Program-made: the position numbers and the translations under genes | In this document: one piece after another, positions 1-6,885 of the stretch | How the letters are laid out: every line of letters starts with the position of its first letter | Numbering within the stretch: the stretch's first letter is position 1 | Notes under the pieces: generated by a model | What the model saw: the letters and a program-made list of their open reading frames with translations, nothing else | The model's database searches: none | Told to the model about the DNA's origin: nothing | Source of the DNA: JBHENC01 sp051000345 | GTDB lineage: Bacteria > Acidobacteriota > Blastocatellia > Pyrinomonadales > Pyrinomonadaceae | Reading direction: 5' to 3' | DNA: 25,178 bases | Assembly: GCA_051000345.1 (NCBI GenBank) | Contig: JBPCOJ010000083.1 | Location: 1 to 25,178 of the forward strand

Positions 1-200
1 CCCTTTTCGAGAAAGCCGCCCGGAATTCCCCACCCGCTGCCTTTGCGAAGAACGTGCTTGAGCAACAAAACTTCTCTCGCTTCGTTAATCACGACGGCGG
101 CGGCGGTGACTCTAAAGCGCGGCTCGACGAGCCACACGCCGCCGCGCCGCAAACACCCCGGCACAGCGCGCCACACAAACCCGATGATACGTTTTAACAT
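1..200 (-). CDS. Nudix hydrolase, N-terminal part only (cut by window edge)
   Basis: Reading leftward from an ATG at 198-200, an open frame of 66 codons runs off the window start. The translation begins MLKRIIGFVWRAVPG, then VTAAAVVINEAREVLLLKH and GSGWGIPGGFLEKG. The strand 'vtaaaVVin.a.eVLLlkh' followed by 'GWgiPGGflekG' is the classic entry to a Nudix fold; the last residues are the first part of the Nudix box (GX5EX7REUXEEXGU), whose REUXEE core lies outside the window. Family knowledge: Nudix enzymes hydrolyse nucleoside diphosphates linked to another moiety. The substrate cannot be told from this fragment. It is divergent from the gene at 467. Start choice is supported by the typical short basic/hydrophobic leader but no strong ribosome site is visible. 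Confidence 0.85.
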   Translation of the reverse strand, partial: MLKRIIGFVWRAVPGCLRRGGVWLVEPRFRVTAAAVVINEAREVLLLKHVLRKGSGWGIPGGFLEK

Positions 201-359
201 GCGATGCGTAGATTACAACAAAACACACGCAATCATCATCAACGAACCGCGCCGGAGTTTTTTATTTCAACTACAACAGCGGCGTGCTCATTGCAAAAGC
301 GGCGTTGGTTATCACGCGCCGATTATGCGCGTTGCCATTTAACTTATTGGCGCTCTTTG

Positions 360-389
360 TTGACCCGCCATTGCGCTACTCTGTAAGAT
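360..389 (+). promoter_or_regulatory. Candidate sigma70 promoter for the 467 gene
   Basis: TTGACC at 360-365, an 18-base spacer and TAAGAT at 384-389. The -35 matches consensus in 5 of 6 positions and the -10 in 4 of 6. It lies about 80 bases before the ATG at 467 and points at it. The rest of 201-466, the divergent intergenic region between the Nudix gene and this gene, shows nothing else I can name. Confidence 0.4.
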
Positions 390-466
390 GCGCTGCTCTG
401 ACTTATATTCGACAAACGAACGTAGCTAAAAATCGAAACAAGCGTTTCCCTTCTGGCGATATTGCA

Positions 467-1297
467 ATGAATGATTCAAATAAAACGAACGCGCCGCCGA
501 ACGCGCAGACGCATGATGAAACAACGAGCGCCGCGACCGACGATCCGGCGGCTTCAATAGAACAATTAAAGTCGTCAGTCACACACGCGCCGAAGCGCAT
601 TGCCGCCGCGCAAACTATGTGCAGCGAGCGCAACGCGAAAGGCAAACCGTGCCACGGATTCCTGAAACAAATGCACACCGGCGGTCAAGCATCGCAGGAA
701 CATTTGCGTGGAGAAGACGTGCCGTACAAATGCCAGACGTGCGGCACCCTCTACACGGGCGCGCCGCAAGGCCATCTGCGCGATCCCGAAAGGCAAACGC
801 GCTACATTGAAAAAGACCTCGCCGACATTCTACGCGCGGCAGGCGGCACATTGCCTGCCTTCGAGCGCCCGCAGAAAGCTTCATTGCCATCGTCGCAGGA
901 AGACGAAGCGCCGCCTTCAGTTTCAGCATCGGCTGCAATAATCGATTCGCATACATCTACGGCGCAACCGTCTATCGGCGGCGCGCCGGTGGCCGAAACC
1001 CGCGCCGAAAAAACCGCCCTGTTTCTTGCCGCCGAAGCCGCGCGCCCGCAGCCATACACGCGCCATAAATTCAAACTTTTCTCGCGCACAACACCGACAG
1101 CGCATTCGACTTCCGGGCAAGATTCATCCGCAGAAGCAGACGCGCACCGCCCCGCCGCCGAAGCGCAGGCCGCAACAGGCTTTGCTTCCGCCGCGCCCTT
1201 GAGTCCTTCGGCAGCAACGGCCTCGCCCGCTTCCGGCGCAGAAACAATCAAAGACCTTGCGCCCGACGCCTCCACAGAGCAGGCAAATGACGCATAA
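467..1297 (+). CDS. Hypothetical protein with Cys motifs and a long Ala/Pro/Ser-rich tail
   Basis: 276-residue protein of unknown function. I start it at the ATG of 467 (MNDSNKTNAPPNAQT) rather than at in-frame starts further upstream, because those would run through the promoter region and have no protein-like character. Residues about 51-60 hold CSERNAKGKPC and about 90-93 hold CQTC in YKCQTCGTLYTG, so the only structured part looks like a small zinc-ribbon or Cys4 fold spanning roughly residues 50-100. The remainder (about 130-276) is low-complexity Ala/Ser/Pro/Glu sequence, probably disordered. No signal peptide or membrane segment. It ends 66 bases before a bidirectional terminator shared with the convergent kinase gene. 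The metal-binding idea is an inference from Cys spacing (C-x9-C, then C-x2-C) only. Confidence 0.6.
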   Translation: MNDSNKTNAPPNAQTHDETTSAATDDPAASIEQLKSSVTHAPKRIAAAQTMCSERNAKGKPCHGFLKQMHTGGQASQEHLRGEDVPYKCQTCGTLYTGAPQGHLRDPERQTRYIEKDLADILRAAGGTLPAFERPQKASLPSSQEDEAPPSVSASAAIIDSHTSTAQPSIGGAPVAETRAEKTALFLAAEAARPQPYTRHKFKLFSRTTPTAHSTSGQDSSAEADAHRPAAEAQAATGFASAAPLSPSAATASPASGAETIKDLAPDASTEQANDA

Positions 1298-1363
1298 GCG
1301 ATACAAATTCTGAAAGAGATGAGCGCAAAGAAAAGAATAATAGCTTTGTTTGATTGCTCACGC

Positions 1364-1403
1364 AAAAAGCGCGCGGTGAAACTCCTTCACAACGCGCGCT
1401 TTT
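1364..1403. terminator. Bidirectional rho-independent terminator
   Basis: Perfect 10-base arms AAAAGCGCGC (1364-1373 region) and GCGCGCTTTT, with an inner GTGAA/TTCAC pairing. A-run on the left and T-run on the right make it work in both directions, which suits its place between the convergent ends at 1297 and 1439. Confidence 0.8.
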
Positions 1404-1438
1404 AACTTTTAATCCCTGCTGATATTGATTTGAGCGCG

Positions 1439-2446
1439 TCAGCTTTCGCGCACGACCAGACCTTCGTGCGCGATTTTCCAATCTAAAACTTCCACGTCCG
1501 CCTCCGCCGCGAGCGCGCGTTCGACATCCGCGCGGCGGCCTTCCGCGCAGAGAAATGCGATGCAGCCGCCGCCGCCTGCGCCGCATACTTTAGCTGCTTC
1601 CGCGCCGTTGGCGTGTGCCTTTTCGACAAGCATATCCATGCGCGGCGTCGTCCAGTTGGGCGCGAGCCGTTTGCGATTCGGATAAGCCGCGCGCATCGTG
1701 TCCGACACCGCCGCCCAATCGTTTGCCATCAGCGCCGTGCGCATCACCACCGCCGAATCGCGTATGCCGTCGAAGATTTCAAATATTTCGGCATCGCCGT
1801 CAATGTGTTTCTTGGTGACTTCCCAATTGTTGATGCCGGACAAGCGTGGCTCGCCCGTATAGCAAATGCTGATGCGGCGTTCGAGCGTCGCTTCGTCGAT
1901 GGTAAGCGCCTCGCGTTCGATGCCGTCGGCGCGAAAATGAACGGCGCTCGTGCCACCGTAAAACGCCGCGTAGTAATCCTGAACGCCTGCCGGAACTTTA
2001 ATCACAGTCGTTTCGACGTTGGCCGCGATGCCTATGAAGCGGCTTTCGTCGTAGCGATTGCCGCAGAGACGATTGAGCGCGCCGATAATCGCAATGCAGA
2101 GCGCAGAAGAACCCGCGAGGCCAGCGCCCGCCGGAGCTTCGCCTTCCGCGATAAGACGGAATCCCGTCGCCGGTTTGAAAAAATGAACGAGCTTGGCGAT
2201 CAATTCGAGGCGTTCTTCCTGTGCTAAATCTTCGATGGCTGAAAGCTCCGTGTCGAAGCTTACTTTGCGGTCGCGCGATTCGAGCACGATGCGCTTGTCG
2301 TCGCGCGTTTCAATGCGGCAATGCGCGCGCAAGGAAATGGCGAAATTAACGGTCGTTGCGCCCGTATGAAAAAGATAAAGCGGCCAGATGTCGATTGTGC
2401 CGCCAGCCAGATCAACGCGCGTCGGCGCGGATGATTCGATTATCAC
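1439..2446 (-). CDS. GHMP-family sugar kinase (heptose-7-phosphate kinase-like)
   Basis: 335-residue cytoplasmic kinase. Visible GHMP motifs in order: APTRVDLAGGTIDI at 7-20 (motif 1, substrate side), PAGAGLAGSSALCIA at 105-119 (motif 2, the Gly/Ser-rich ATP phosphate-binding loop), and KVCGAGGGGCIAFLC at 286-300 (motif 3). Family knowledge: GHMP kinases phosphorylate galactose, mevalonate, homoserine or heptose phosphates; the opening 'aPtRvdLAGGtiDi' resembles the HddA/galactokinase-like branch, but the substrate is not decided by sequence alone. The start is GTG at 2446, the only start that preserves motif 1 with a normal leader. It lies downstream of the DedA gene on the same strand, 136 bases away, with an inverted repeat in between that may separate their transcripts. 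Confidence 0.85.
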   Translation of the reverse strand: MIIESSAPTRVDLAGGTIDIWPLYLFHTGATTVNFAISLRAHCRIETRDDKRIVLESRDRKVSFDTELSAIEDLAQEERLELIAKLVHFFKPATGFRLIAEGEAPAGAGLAGSSALCIAIIGALNRLCGNRYDESRFIGIAANVETTVIKVPAGVQDYYAAFYGGTSAVHFRADGIEREALTIDEATLERRISICYTGEPRLSGINNWEVTKKHIDGDAEIFEIFDGIRDSAVVMRTALMANDWAAVSDTMRAAYPNRKRLAPNWTTPRMDMLVEKAHANGAEAAKVCGAGGGGCIAFLCAEGRRADVERALAAEADVEVLDWKIAHEGLVVRES

Positions 2447-2487
2447 TTGAAGAGTAAATATCCTTTCAAAAACATATTGAACGAAAG

Positions 2488-2579
2488 ACAGTTTTCAGTT
2501 TTGAGTTTTCAGAAACTACGGCATTAGCGTGTGCGGCAAATTCTAAACTGAATACTGAAAACTCAAAACTGAAAACTGT
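2488..2579. repeat. 25-bp perfect inverted repeat with heptamer-built arms
   Basis: Left arm 2488-2512 and right arm 2555-2579 are exact reverse complements over 25 bases, with 42 bases between. Each arm is made of 7-base steps: CTGAAAA, CTCAAAA, CTGAAAA, CTG on the right arm. It fills the gap between the DedA gene and the GHMP kinase, and the right arm ends 4 bases from the DedA stop codon. No T-run follows the hairpin, so it does not look like a standard terminator. Similar modular hairpins occur at 23869 and 25062. Confidence 0.85.
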
Positions 2580-2582
2580 TTC

Positions 2583-3329
2583 CTAATCATCGTTGACAAC
2601 TTTTCTTTCGGCTTCGGGTGTCGTCGTCGGCTTTTCCTTGCGGCGCGGCAAGCTCGGCAGATTAATGCGCTCTTGTATCTCATGCAGCTTTTCCTGCGCC
2701 GCGTGCTCGAATTCCTGTATGCGTTCCGGGTTCGCTTCTTCTACTTTCTTCGACAGCCAGAATCTTTCGGCGAGATAAAAACAGATGATGCCGACGACGA
2801 CAATGACCAGCAGCGCAATGCCTATTTGATGAAAGTCGCCGATCAGATTGGTGATTGCGCCGCTGAAAAAATAGCCTGCGCCGCTTAAGATCGTCGCCCA
2901 CGCGAAACAGCTTGCAAACGAGATGGGCAGAAAGCGCGCGTAAGGCATATGCCCGACGCCGTAAAAAACGCACGTCGCGGTGCGCAATCCGTAAATGTAT
3001 TTCGAGAGAAAAATCGACAGCCCGCCGAAGTTTTCCGTGAGGCGTTCGAGGCGTGGTTTCGCTAATCGATAAAAGCGAAAGTCGCGCACGGTCTTGCCGA
3101 AGCCGCGTCCCATCGCATATGCGATATTGTCGCTTGCGACGCCGCCGAGCGTTCCCGCCACCAGAACCTTCAAAAAGCTGTAACCGCCGAAAAAGTATCC
3201 ATCGAAAAAGCCGCCGTGCGCCAGCACGCCCGCCAGCAACAGGGTAATGTCTCCCTCGATCATTGCGAGAAAGAAAACGGCGTACAGGCCATACTGCCCG
3301 ATCAGATCGTAAAGCGGATGACTCTCCAT
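2583..3329 (-). CDS. DedA-family inner-membrane protein
   Basis: 248-residue multi-pass membrane protein. Hydrophobic segments lie at about 12-36, 44-72, 132-160 and 166-188, and the C-terminal ~60 residues form a charged helical cytoplasmic tail (EFEHAAQEKLHEIQERIN). Family knowledge: DedA/VTT proteins are proton-coupled carriers, some of which flip undecaprenyl phosphate or other lipids. Signature residues are present: acidic E25 in the first segment, D67 in ASDNIAYAMGRGFG, and the re-entrant motif SKYIYGLR with K110 and R116. The usual Arg of the first position (R130 in E. coli YqjA numbering) is Lys here, a conservative change. Start ATG at 3327-3329; no strong ribosome site. It heads the two-gene minus-strand group with the GHMP kinase and is divergent from the ROK kinase. 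Confidence 0.9.
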   Translation of the reverse strand: MESHPLYDLIGQYGLYAVFFLAMIEGDITLLLAGVLAHGGFFDGYFFGGYSFLKVLVAGTLGGVASDNIAYAMGRGFGKTVRDFRFYRLAKPRLERLTENFGGLSIFLSKYIYGLRTATCVFYGVGHMPYARFLPISFASCFAWATILSGAGYFFSGAITNLIGDFHQIGIALLVIVVVGIICFYLAERFWLSKKVEEANPERIQEFEHAAQEKLHEIQERINLPSLPRRKEKPTTTPEAERKVVNDD

Positions 3330-3500
3330 ATCGAAGAAGGAGCGGCAAGCAATCTTGCCCTTCCTTCACCGTCTGCTTTCCTTCCGTCGCAATTCCGTTC
3401 GGCGCTTGCGAAAAAGGCGGCCACCGCTCGTTTGCTTCTCGCAGTCGTTCCCGCACGCGCGGCTCGAACAAGCGCTCATTCTACACGCAGAGTGTCATGT

Positions 3501-3530
3501 TTGACAGTCTCGCAAACGCTTTACTACAAT
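3501..3530 (+). promoter_or_regulatory. Strong sigma70 promoter for the ROK kinase
   Basis: TTGACA at 3501-3506 (perfect -35), 18-base spacer, TACAAT at 3525-3530 (5 of 6). Predicted start of transcription near 3537 gives a leader of about 58 bases. A GGGAG ribosome site lies at 3579-3583, 11 bases before the ATG at 3595. Confidence 0.75.
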
Positions 3531-3594
3531 ACGCGTTGCTTCCCGCCTGCAACACACTTTTCTAAACACGTCTCACTCGGGAGATTCTTGCGAC

Positions 3595-4572
3595 ATGACA
3601 ACAAACAACGCTTCATTGACAACCAAATTCATCGGCGTCGGCATTTCAGTTTCAAACATGCGCGCCGCGCTTGTGGGCGCAGACGGACAAGTTATCAGCC
3701 GCCGCGAAGCCGCGCTCGAACGCGAACGCATTCCCGCGCAAATTGCCGCCGCCGTCATGGAACTGCGCGATGAAGCGGGCGGAAACATCCAAGCACTCGG
3801 CGTCGGCGTTCCCGGCCTCGTCGATCCGAACACGGAGCGCGTCTTCGTCTCCGCCGATCTTCCGTCCGTCGTGCGCGGAGACCTCCACGCGGAACTGATA
3901 CAGGCAACGGGCATCCAACACATCACGCTCGAAAACGACGCCAACGCCGCCGCCTACGGCGAATTCAAAGTCGGCGCGGGGCTGGGAAGCAAAGACATGT
4001 TCTATGTCACCATCGGCGCAGGCATCGGCGGCGCGATCATTCTCGGCGGCAAACTGTGGCACGGCGCGTCCGGCTTCGCGGGCGAGTTCGGACACATCAC
4101 GATTAACACGGACGGCGTCGAATGCGTCTGCGGCAACACGGGCTGTTTGGAAACAGTCGCCTCCGCGCCCAACATCGTCCGCCGCACGCACGAACGACTT
4201 TACCGCGACGGCACATCATCGCTTTCCCGCCTCGCACTCAACCGCGAATTCACCGCCGCAGACATCGCACGCGAAGCCAAAAACGGCGACGACTTTGCCT
4301 TGATGATGATCGAACGCACAGGCCGCTACATCGGCGCTGGAATCGCCAACGTCATTAACCTGCTCAACATCGAACGCATCGTCCTAGGCGGCGGCGTCAT
4401 GGAAGCGGGCGATCTGATCCTCGACGCGGTCATACGCGAAGCCGGACGCCGCAGCTTCCAACCCTGCTTCGAGGCCACCCAAATCGTCATCTCCCAACTC
4501 GGCACCGACAGCGTCCCCATCGGCGCGGCCATGCTCGCCCGCGACTCAATTCGTTCATCTGGCGAAAGCTGA
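3595..4572 (+). CDS. ROK-family sugar kinase (glucokinase-like) with altered phosphate loop
   Basis: 325 residues, normal length for a ROK glucokinase, which uses ATP to phosphorylate glucose or an amino sugar in the cytoplasm. Seen: ALGVGVPGLVDP (68-79), catalytic Asp115 in ENDANAAAYGEF, the second phosphate motif VTIGAGIGGAII (138-149), GEFGHITI with His167, and the zinc-site CVCGNTGCLE with Cys177, Cys179 and Cys184. Odd: the N-terminal ATP-binding motif, normally DxGGT, reads GVGISVSN at 14-21, so its Asp and both Gly are replaced while Ser20 stands in for Thr. The protein may therefore bind ATP differently, or act as a sensor. Start ATG at 3595 is supported by GGGAG upstream and a strong promoter. 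No helix-turn-helix domain precedes it, so it is not a NagC/XylR-type repressor. Confidence 0.9.
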   Translation: MTTNNASLTTKFIGVGISVSNMRAALVGADGQVISRREAALERERIPAQIAAAVMELRDEAGGNIQALGVGVPGLVDPNTERVFVSADLPSVVRGDLHAELIQATGIQHITLENDANAAAYGEFKVGAGLGSKDMFYVTIGAGIGGAIILGGKLWHGASGFAGEFGHITINTDGVECVCGNTGCLETVASAPNIVRRTHERLYRDGTSSLSRLALNREFTAADIAREAKNGDDFALMMIERTGRYIGAGIANVINLLNIERIVLGGGVMEAGDLILDAVIREAGRRSFQPCFEATQIVISQLGTDSVPIGAAMLARDSIRSSGES

Positions 4573-4602
4573 GATTTCCGTAGCATATTATTTTGTGTCA
4601 TG

Positions 4603-4637
4603 TATAATACCGGCTGTTTCAAGTGTGAAACAGTTTC
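4603..4637 (+). promoter_or_regulatory. -10 box with adjacent palindromic operator candidate
   Basis: Perfect TATAAT at 4603-4608, without a convincing -35. Immediately downstream, CTGTTTCA (4614-4621) and TGAAACAG (4626-4633) form an 8-base-arm palindrome with loop AGTG, and a second, overlapping palindrome GAAAC-A-GTTTC sits at 4627-4637. Three half-sites (GTTTC 4616, GAAAC 4627, GTTTC 4633) lie where a repressor would block initial transcription of the TcmP gene. No obvious regulator gene is next to it. Confidence 0.45.
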
Positions 4638-4677
4638 GGCAGGCTCTATTTGTGTCAAATGATAGTAGAAAATCCTC

Positions 4678-5562
4678 ATGAACAAGTCAGCGAATTTATT
4701 CGGTGGAGACTGGACAACTGAAAAACTTGAACGGGTTCGCAAGTATTTAGTTGCATACGCAACGATAATGAACAAGCAGAGATTTCGGTTTGCTTATATA
4801 GATGCGTTCGCTGGTACAGGGTATATGACGGCGAAGCAAGAAGAGAACTCTCAAGAACTTCTGCTCCCAGAATTAGCAGATCAAGAAGCACAACGCTTTG
4901 CCGATGGGTCAGCCAGAATTGCGCTTCAAGTGCAACCGAGATTCACTAAATACATATTTGTCGAGCAAAGCAAAACGAAATATCGCAAGCTTCAAAAATT
5001 AAAAGAAGAATTTCCATTGCTTGCCGAAGATATAACCATAGAAAAGGCCGATGCAAACGATTACATCAAACATCTTTGTGAGCGTGATTGGACTGGTAAT
5101 CGTGCTGTTATGTTTCTCGATCCGTTCGGAATGCAAGTTAGATGGGAGACATTGGTTGCAATTGCTCAAACAAAGGCAATTGATCTTTGGTTACTTTTCC
5201 CGTTAGGCGTTGCTGTAAATCGAATGATTAAAACCAACGCTGAAATACCTGAGCAGTGGCGGCAAAAGCTTGATGATCTGTTTGGAAGCGCAGATTGGTT
5301 TGATGCCTTTTATCGTAAGAAAGTGAGCAAAGGTTTGTTCGATGAAGAAATCCTTTTTGAAAAAATCAGCGACTTTGATTCAATCGGTCAATATTTTACG
5401 AATCGGCTAAAATCCATATTCGCTGGGGTGGCAGAGAATCCGTTACCGCTTTTTAATTCCCGTAATAATCCTCTGTATCTTTTGTGCTTCGCTGCTGGCA
5501 ATGAAAGAGGCGCAAAGACAGCAGTTAAGATTGCAAATGATGTTTTGAAAAGAAAACTATGA
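4678..5562 (+). CDS. tcmP: Three-Cys-motif partner protein TcmP
   Basis: 294 residues. The family is recognised by the opening DWTTEKLERVRKYLVAY (11-27), then YIDAFAGTGYMT (40-51), KYIFVEQS (91-98) and AVMFLDPFGMQVRW (143-156). The last three resemble the nucleotide/SAM motifs of a Rossmann methyltransferase (motif I DxFxGxG, acidic end of strand 2, and DPFG in place of DPPY), so a methyltransferase-like fold is likely though the reaction is unknown. Established: TcmP proteins are encoded beside a protein with a three-Cys motif of the phage Gp37/Gp68 family, as here. The stop overlaps the next start by ATGA (5559-5562), indicating translational coupling. Base use is visibly AT-richer than the neighbours on both sides, suggesting transfer. 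Start ATG at 4678 has a poor ribosome site. Confidence 0.88.
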   Translation: MNKSANLFGGDWTTEKLERVRKYLVAYATIMNKQRFRFAYIDAFAGTGYMTAKQEENSQELLLPELADQEAQRFADGSARIALQVQPRFTKYIFVEQSKTKYRKLQKLKEEFPLLAEDITIEKADANDYIKHLCERDWTGNRAVMFLDPFGMQVRWETLVAIAQTKAIDLWLLFPLGVAVNRMIKTNAEIPEQWRQKLDDLFGSADWFDAFYRKKVSKGLFDEEILFEKISDFDSIGQYFTNRLKSIFAGVAENPLPLFNSRNNPLYLLCFAAGNERGAKTAVKIANDVLKRKL

Positions 5563-6281
5563 GCACGAAGTCTGCCATCGAATGGACAGAATCTACATGG
5601 AATCCGGTTACTGGTTGCACGAAAATCAGTCCGGGCTGTAAGCATTGTTATGCCGAGCGGCTCGCGTTGCGTTTGCAGGCAATGGGTCAGCGCAATTATG
5701 CAAACGGGTTTGCCCTCACGCTCCAAGAACAGGCACTGGAATTGCCGCTGCGTTGGAAAAAGCCGCAGGTGATTTTTGTCAACTCGATGAGCGATTTATT
5801 CCACAAAAGTGTTCCAGCGGATTTCATTTCGCGCGTATTTGACGTGATGCGGCGCGCGCATTGGCATCGCTTTCAAATACTCACCAAACGCTCTGACAGA
5901 TTACTGACGCTTAACTCTAAATTAGAATGGCAGCCGAATATCTGGATGGGCGTGAGCGTCGAAAATCAGGATTATACTTTCCGCATCGATCATCTACGCC
6001 AGACCGGAGCGCACACCAAGTTTTTATCACTCGAACCCTTGCTTGGGCCGTTACCTAATCTCGATTTAGCGGGAATTGATTGGGCAATTGTCGGCGGCGA
6101 ATCGGGACCCGGATCGCGCGTAATGTCCGAGTCGTGGGTGACGGATATACGCGACCAATGCTTATCGGCGAATGTCGCGTTCTTCTTCAAACAATGGGGT
6201 GGCACAAATAAGAAGCGCGCGGGTAGAACACTTGAAGGACGCACATGGGATCAAATGCCAGAGGAGTTGGCAGCAGCCTAG
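5559..6281 (+). CDS. Three-Cys-motif protein, phage Gp37/Gp68 family (DUF5131)
   Basis: 240 residues. Opens with IEWTESTWNPVTGCTKIS then PGCKHCYAE: Cys20, Cys27 and Cys30 form C-x6-C-x2-C, suggestive of an iron-sulfur or zinc site, and the family is often compared with radical SAM proteins. Other conserved blocks: VIFVNSMSDLFH (about 70-81), QILTKRSDRL, WMGVSVENQDY, KFLSLEPLLGPL, DWAIVGGESGPGSR and FFFKQWGG near the end. The protein is the family's usual length and complete. Found in mycobacteriophages and in bacterial accessory regions; its reaction is not established. It is the second gene of the cassette, overlapping TcmP by four bases, and is followed after 31 bases by a terminator, so the two genes form a closed transcription unit. 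Confidence 0.9.
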   Translation: MSTKSAIEWTESTWNPVTGCTKISPGCKHCYAERLALRLQAMGQRNYANGFALTLQEQALELPLRWKKPQVIFVNSMSDLFHKSVPADFISRVFDVMRRAHWHRFQILTKRSDRLLTLNSKLEWQPNIWMGVSVENQDYTFRIDHLRQTGAHTKFLSLEPLLGPLPNLDLAGIDWAIVGGESGPGSRVMSESWVTDIRDQCLSANVAFFFKQWGGTNKKRAGRTLEGRTWDQMPEELAAA

Positions 6282-6312
6282 AAGCCTTACTTCGCAAGAT
6301 TGCTGGTGAAAG

Positions 6313-6340
6313 CGGGCGCGTGCGGTTTCGCGCCCGTTTT
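6313..6340 (+). terminator. Rho-independent terminator closing the TcmP cassette
   Basis: CGGGCGCG (6313-6320), loop TGCGGTTT, CGCGCCCG (6329-6336), then TTTT. The perfect 8-base GC stem with a T-run lies 31 bases after the DUF5131 stop. Confidence 0.8.
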
Positions 6341-6416
6341 GTTATGTTAGCGGCATGGAATTTGAGCCTTCGCGCTCGTTTGATTTTCGTGTGGGGAGTT
6401 GCCGGTCGGCGCATTT

Positions 6417-6869
6417 ATGGGTGGGCACAGCATAACATTTGAGGAGCACGCGAAGGATGAGGACGTGCGTCGGATCAGTGAAGGTCTCGGCAAATATAAT
6501 CTTGAGCAGACGGGCAGGAACGATTTTAGAAAGTTGAATATCTTCGTCAGAGACGGTGACGGCGAGATTATCGGCGGCGTGATCGGCGGCACTTACTGGG
6601 GCTGGCTCTATGTCGATCTGCTATGGATTGATGAACGCGCGCGGCATCTTGGCTACGGACGAAAACTCCTTGTGGCTGCCGAAGAAGAAGCAATCAAGAG
6701 AGGTTGCACGCAAGTCTTTCTCGACACGTTCAGCTTTCAGGCGCGCCCGTTTTACGAAAAGCACGGCTACACTGTGTTCGGCAAGCTCAAGGATTTTCCG
6801 CCGGGACACGAGCGTTATTTTTTACAGAAGACTTTAAGCGAAGATTTAAGTCGGCACGCATCAGTTTAA
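6417..6869 (+). CDS. GNAT-family N-acetyltransferase
   Basis: 150 residues, single GNAT domain that moves an acetyl group from acetyl-CoA to an unknown amine. Visible: conserved entry GLGKYNLEQTG (24-34), strand pair LNIFVRDGDGEIIGGVIGGTY (40-60), YVDLLWIDERARHLGYGRKLL (65-85) with the CoA loop R-H-L-G-Y-G at 76-81, then FLDTFSFQARPFYEKHGYTVFG and GHERYFLQKTL. The DTFSFQA..FY block marks the common small-GNAT group often annotated only as 'GNAT family'. I prefer ATG at 6417: the upstream in-frame TTG at 6399 directly abuts a GGGGAG run (6393-6398) and so would be too close to it, yet that same run is rather far from 6417, leaving the start uncertain. It sits just before lepA, 16 bases apart. 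Confidence 0.85.
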   Translation: MGGHSITFEEHAKDEDVRRISEGLGKYNLEQTGRNDFRKLNIFVRDGDGEIIGGVIGGTYWGWLYVDLLWIDERARHLGYGRKLLVAAEEEAIKRGCTQVFLDTFSFQARPFYEKHGYTVFGKLKDFPPGHERYFLQKTLSEDLSRHASV

Positions 6870-6885
6870 TAATTTTATCTCAAGC

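Noticed and set aside
43..342. Plus-strand open frame of 99 codons at the left edge
   Set aside because: It lies antisense to the Nudix N-terminus, which has a clear family pattern, and its own translation is low in information.
802..1365. Minus-strand frame of 187 codons opposite the Cys-motif gene
   Set aside because: It spans the terminator and has no recognisable feature; the plus-strand frame carries the Cys motifs.
1613..2227. Plus-strand 204-codon frame inside the GHMP kinase
   Set aside because: Antisense to the three GHMP motifs; no domain visible.
6355..6435. 26-codon frame starting MEFEPSRSF before the GNAT gene
   Set aside because: Too short, overlaps the GNAT start in another frame and has no ribosome site.
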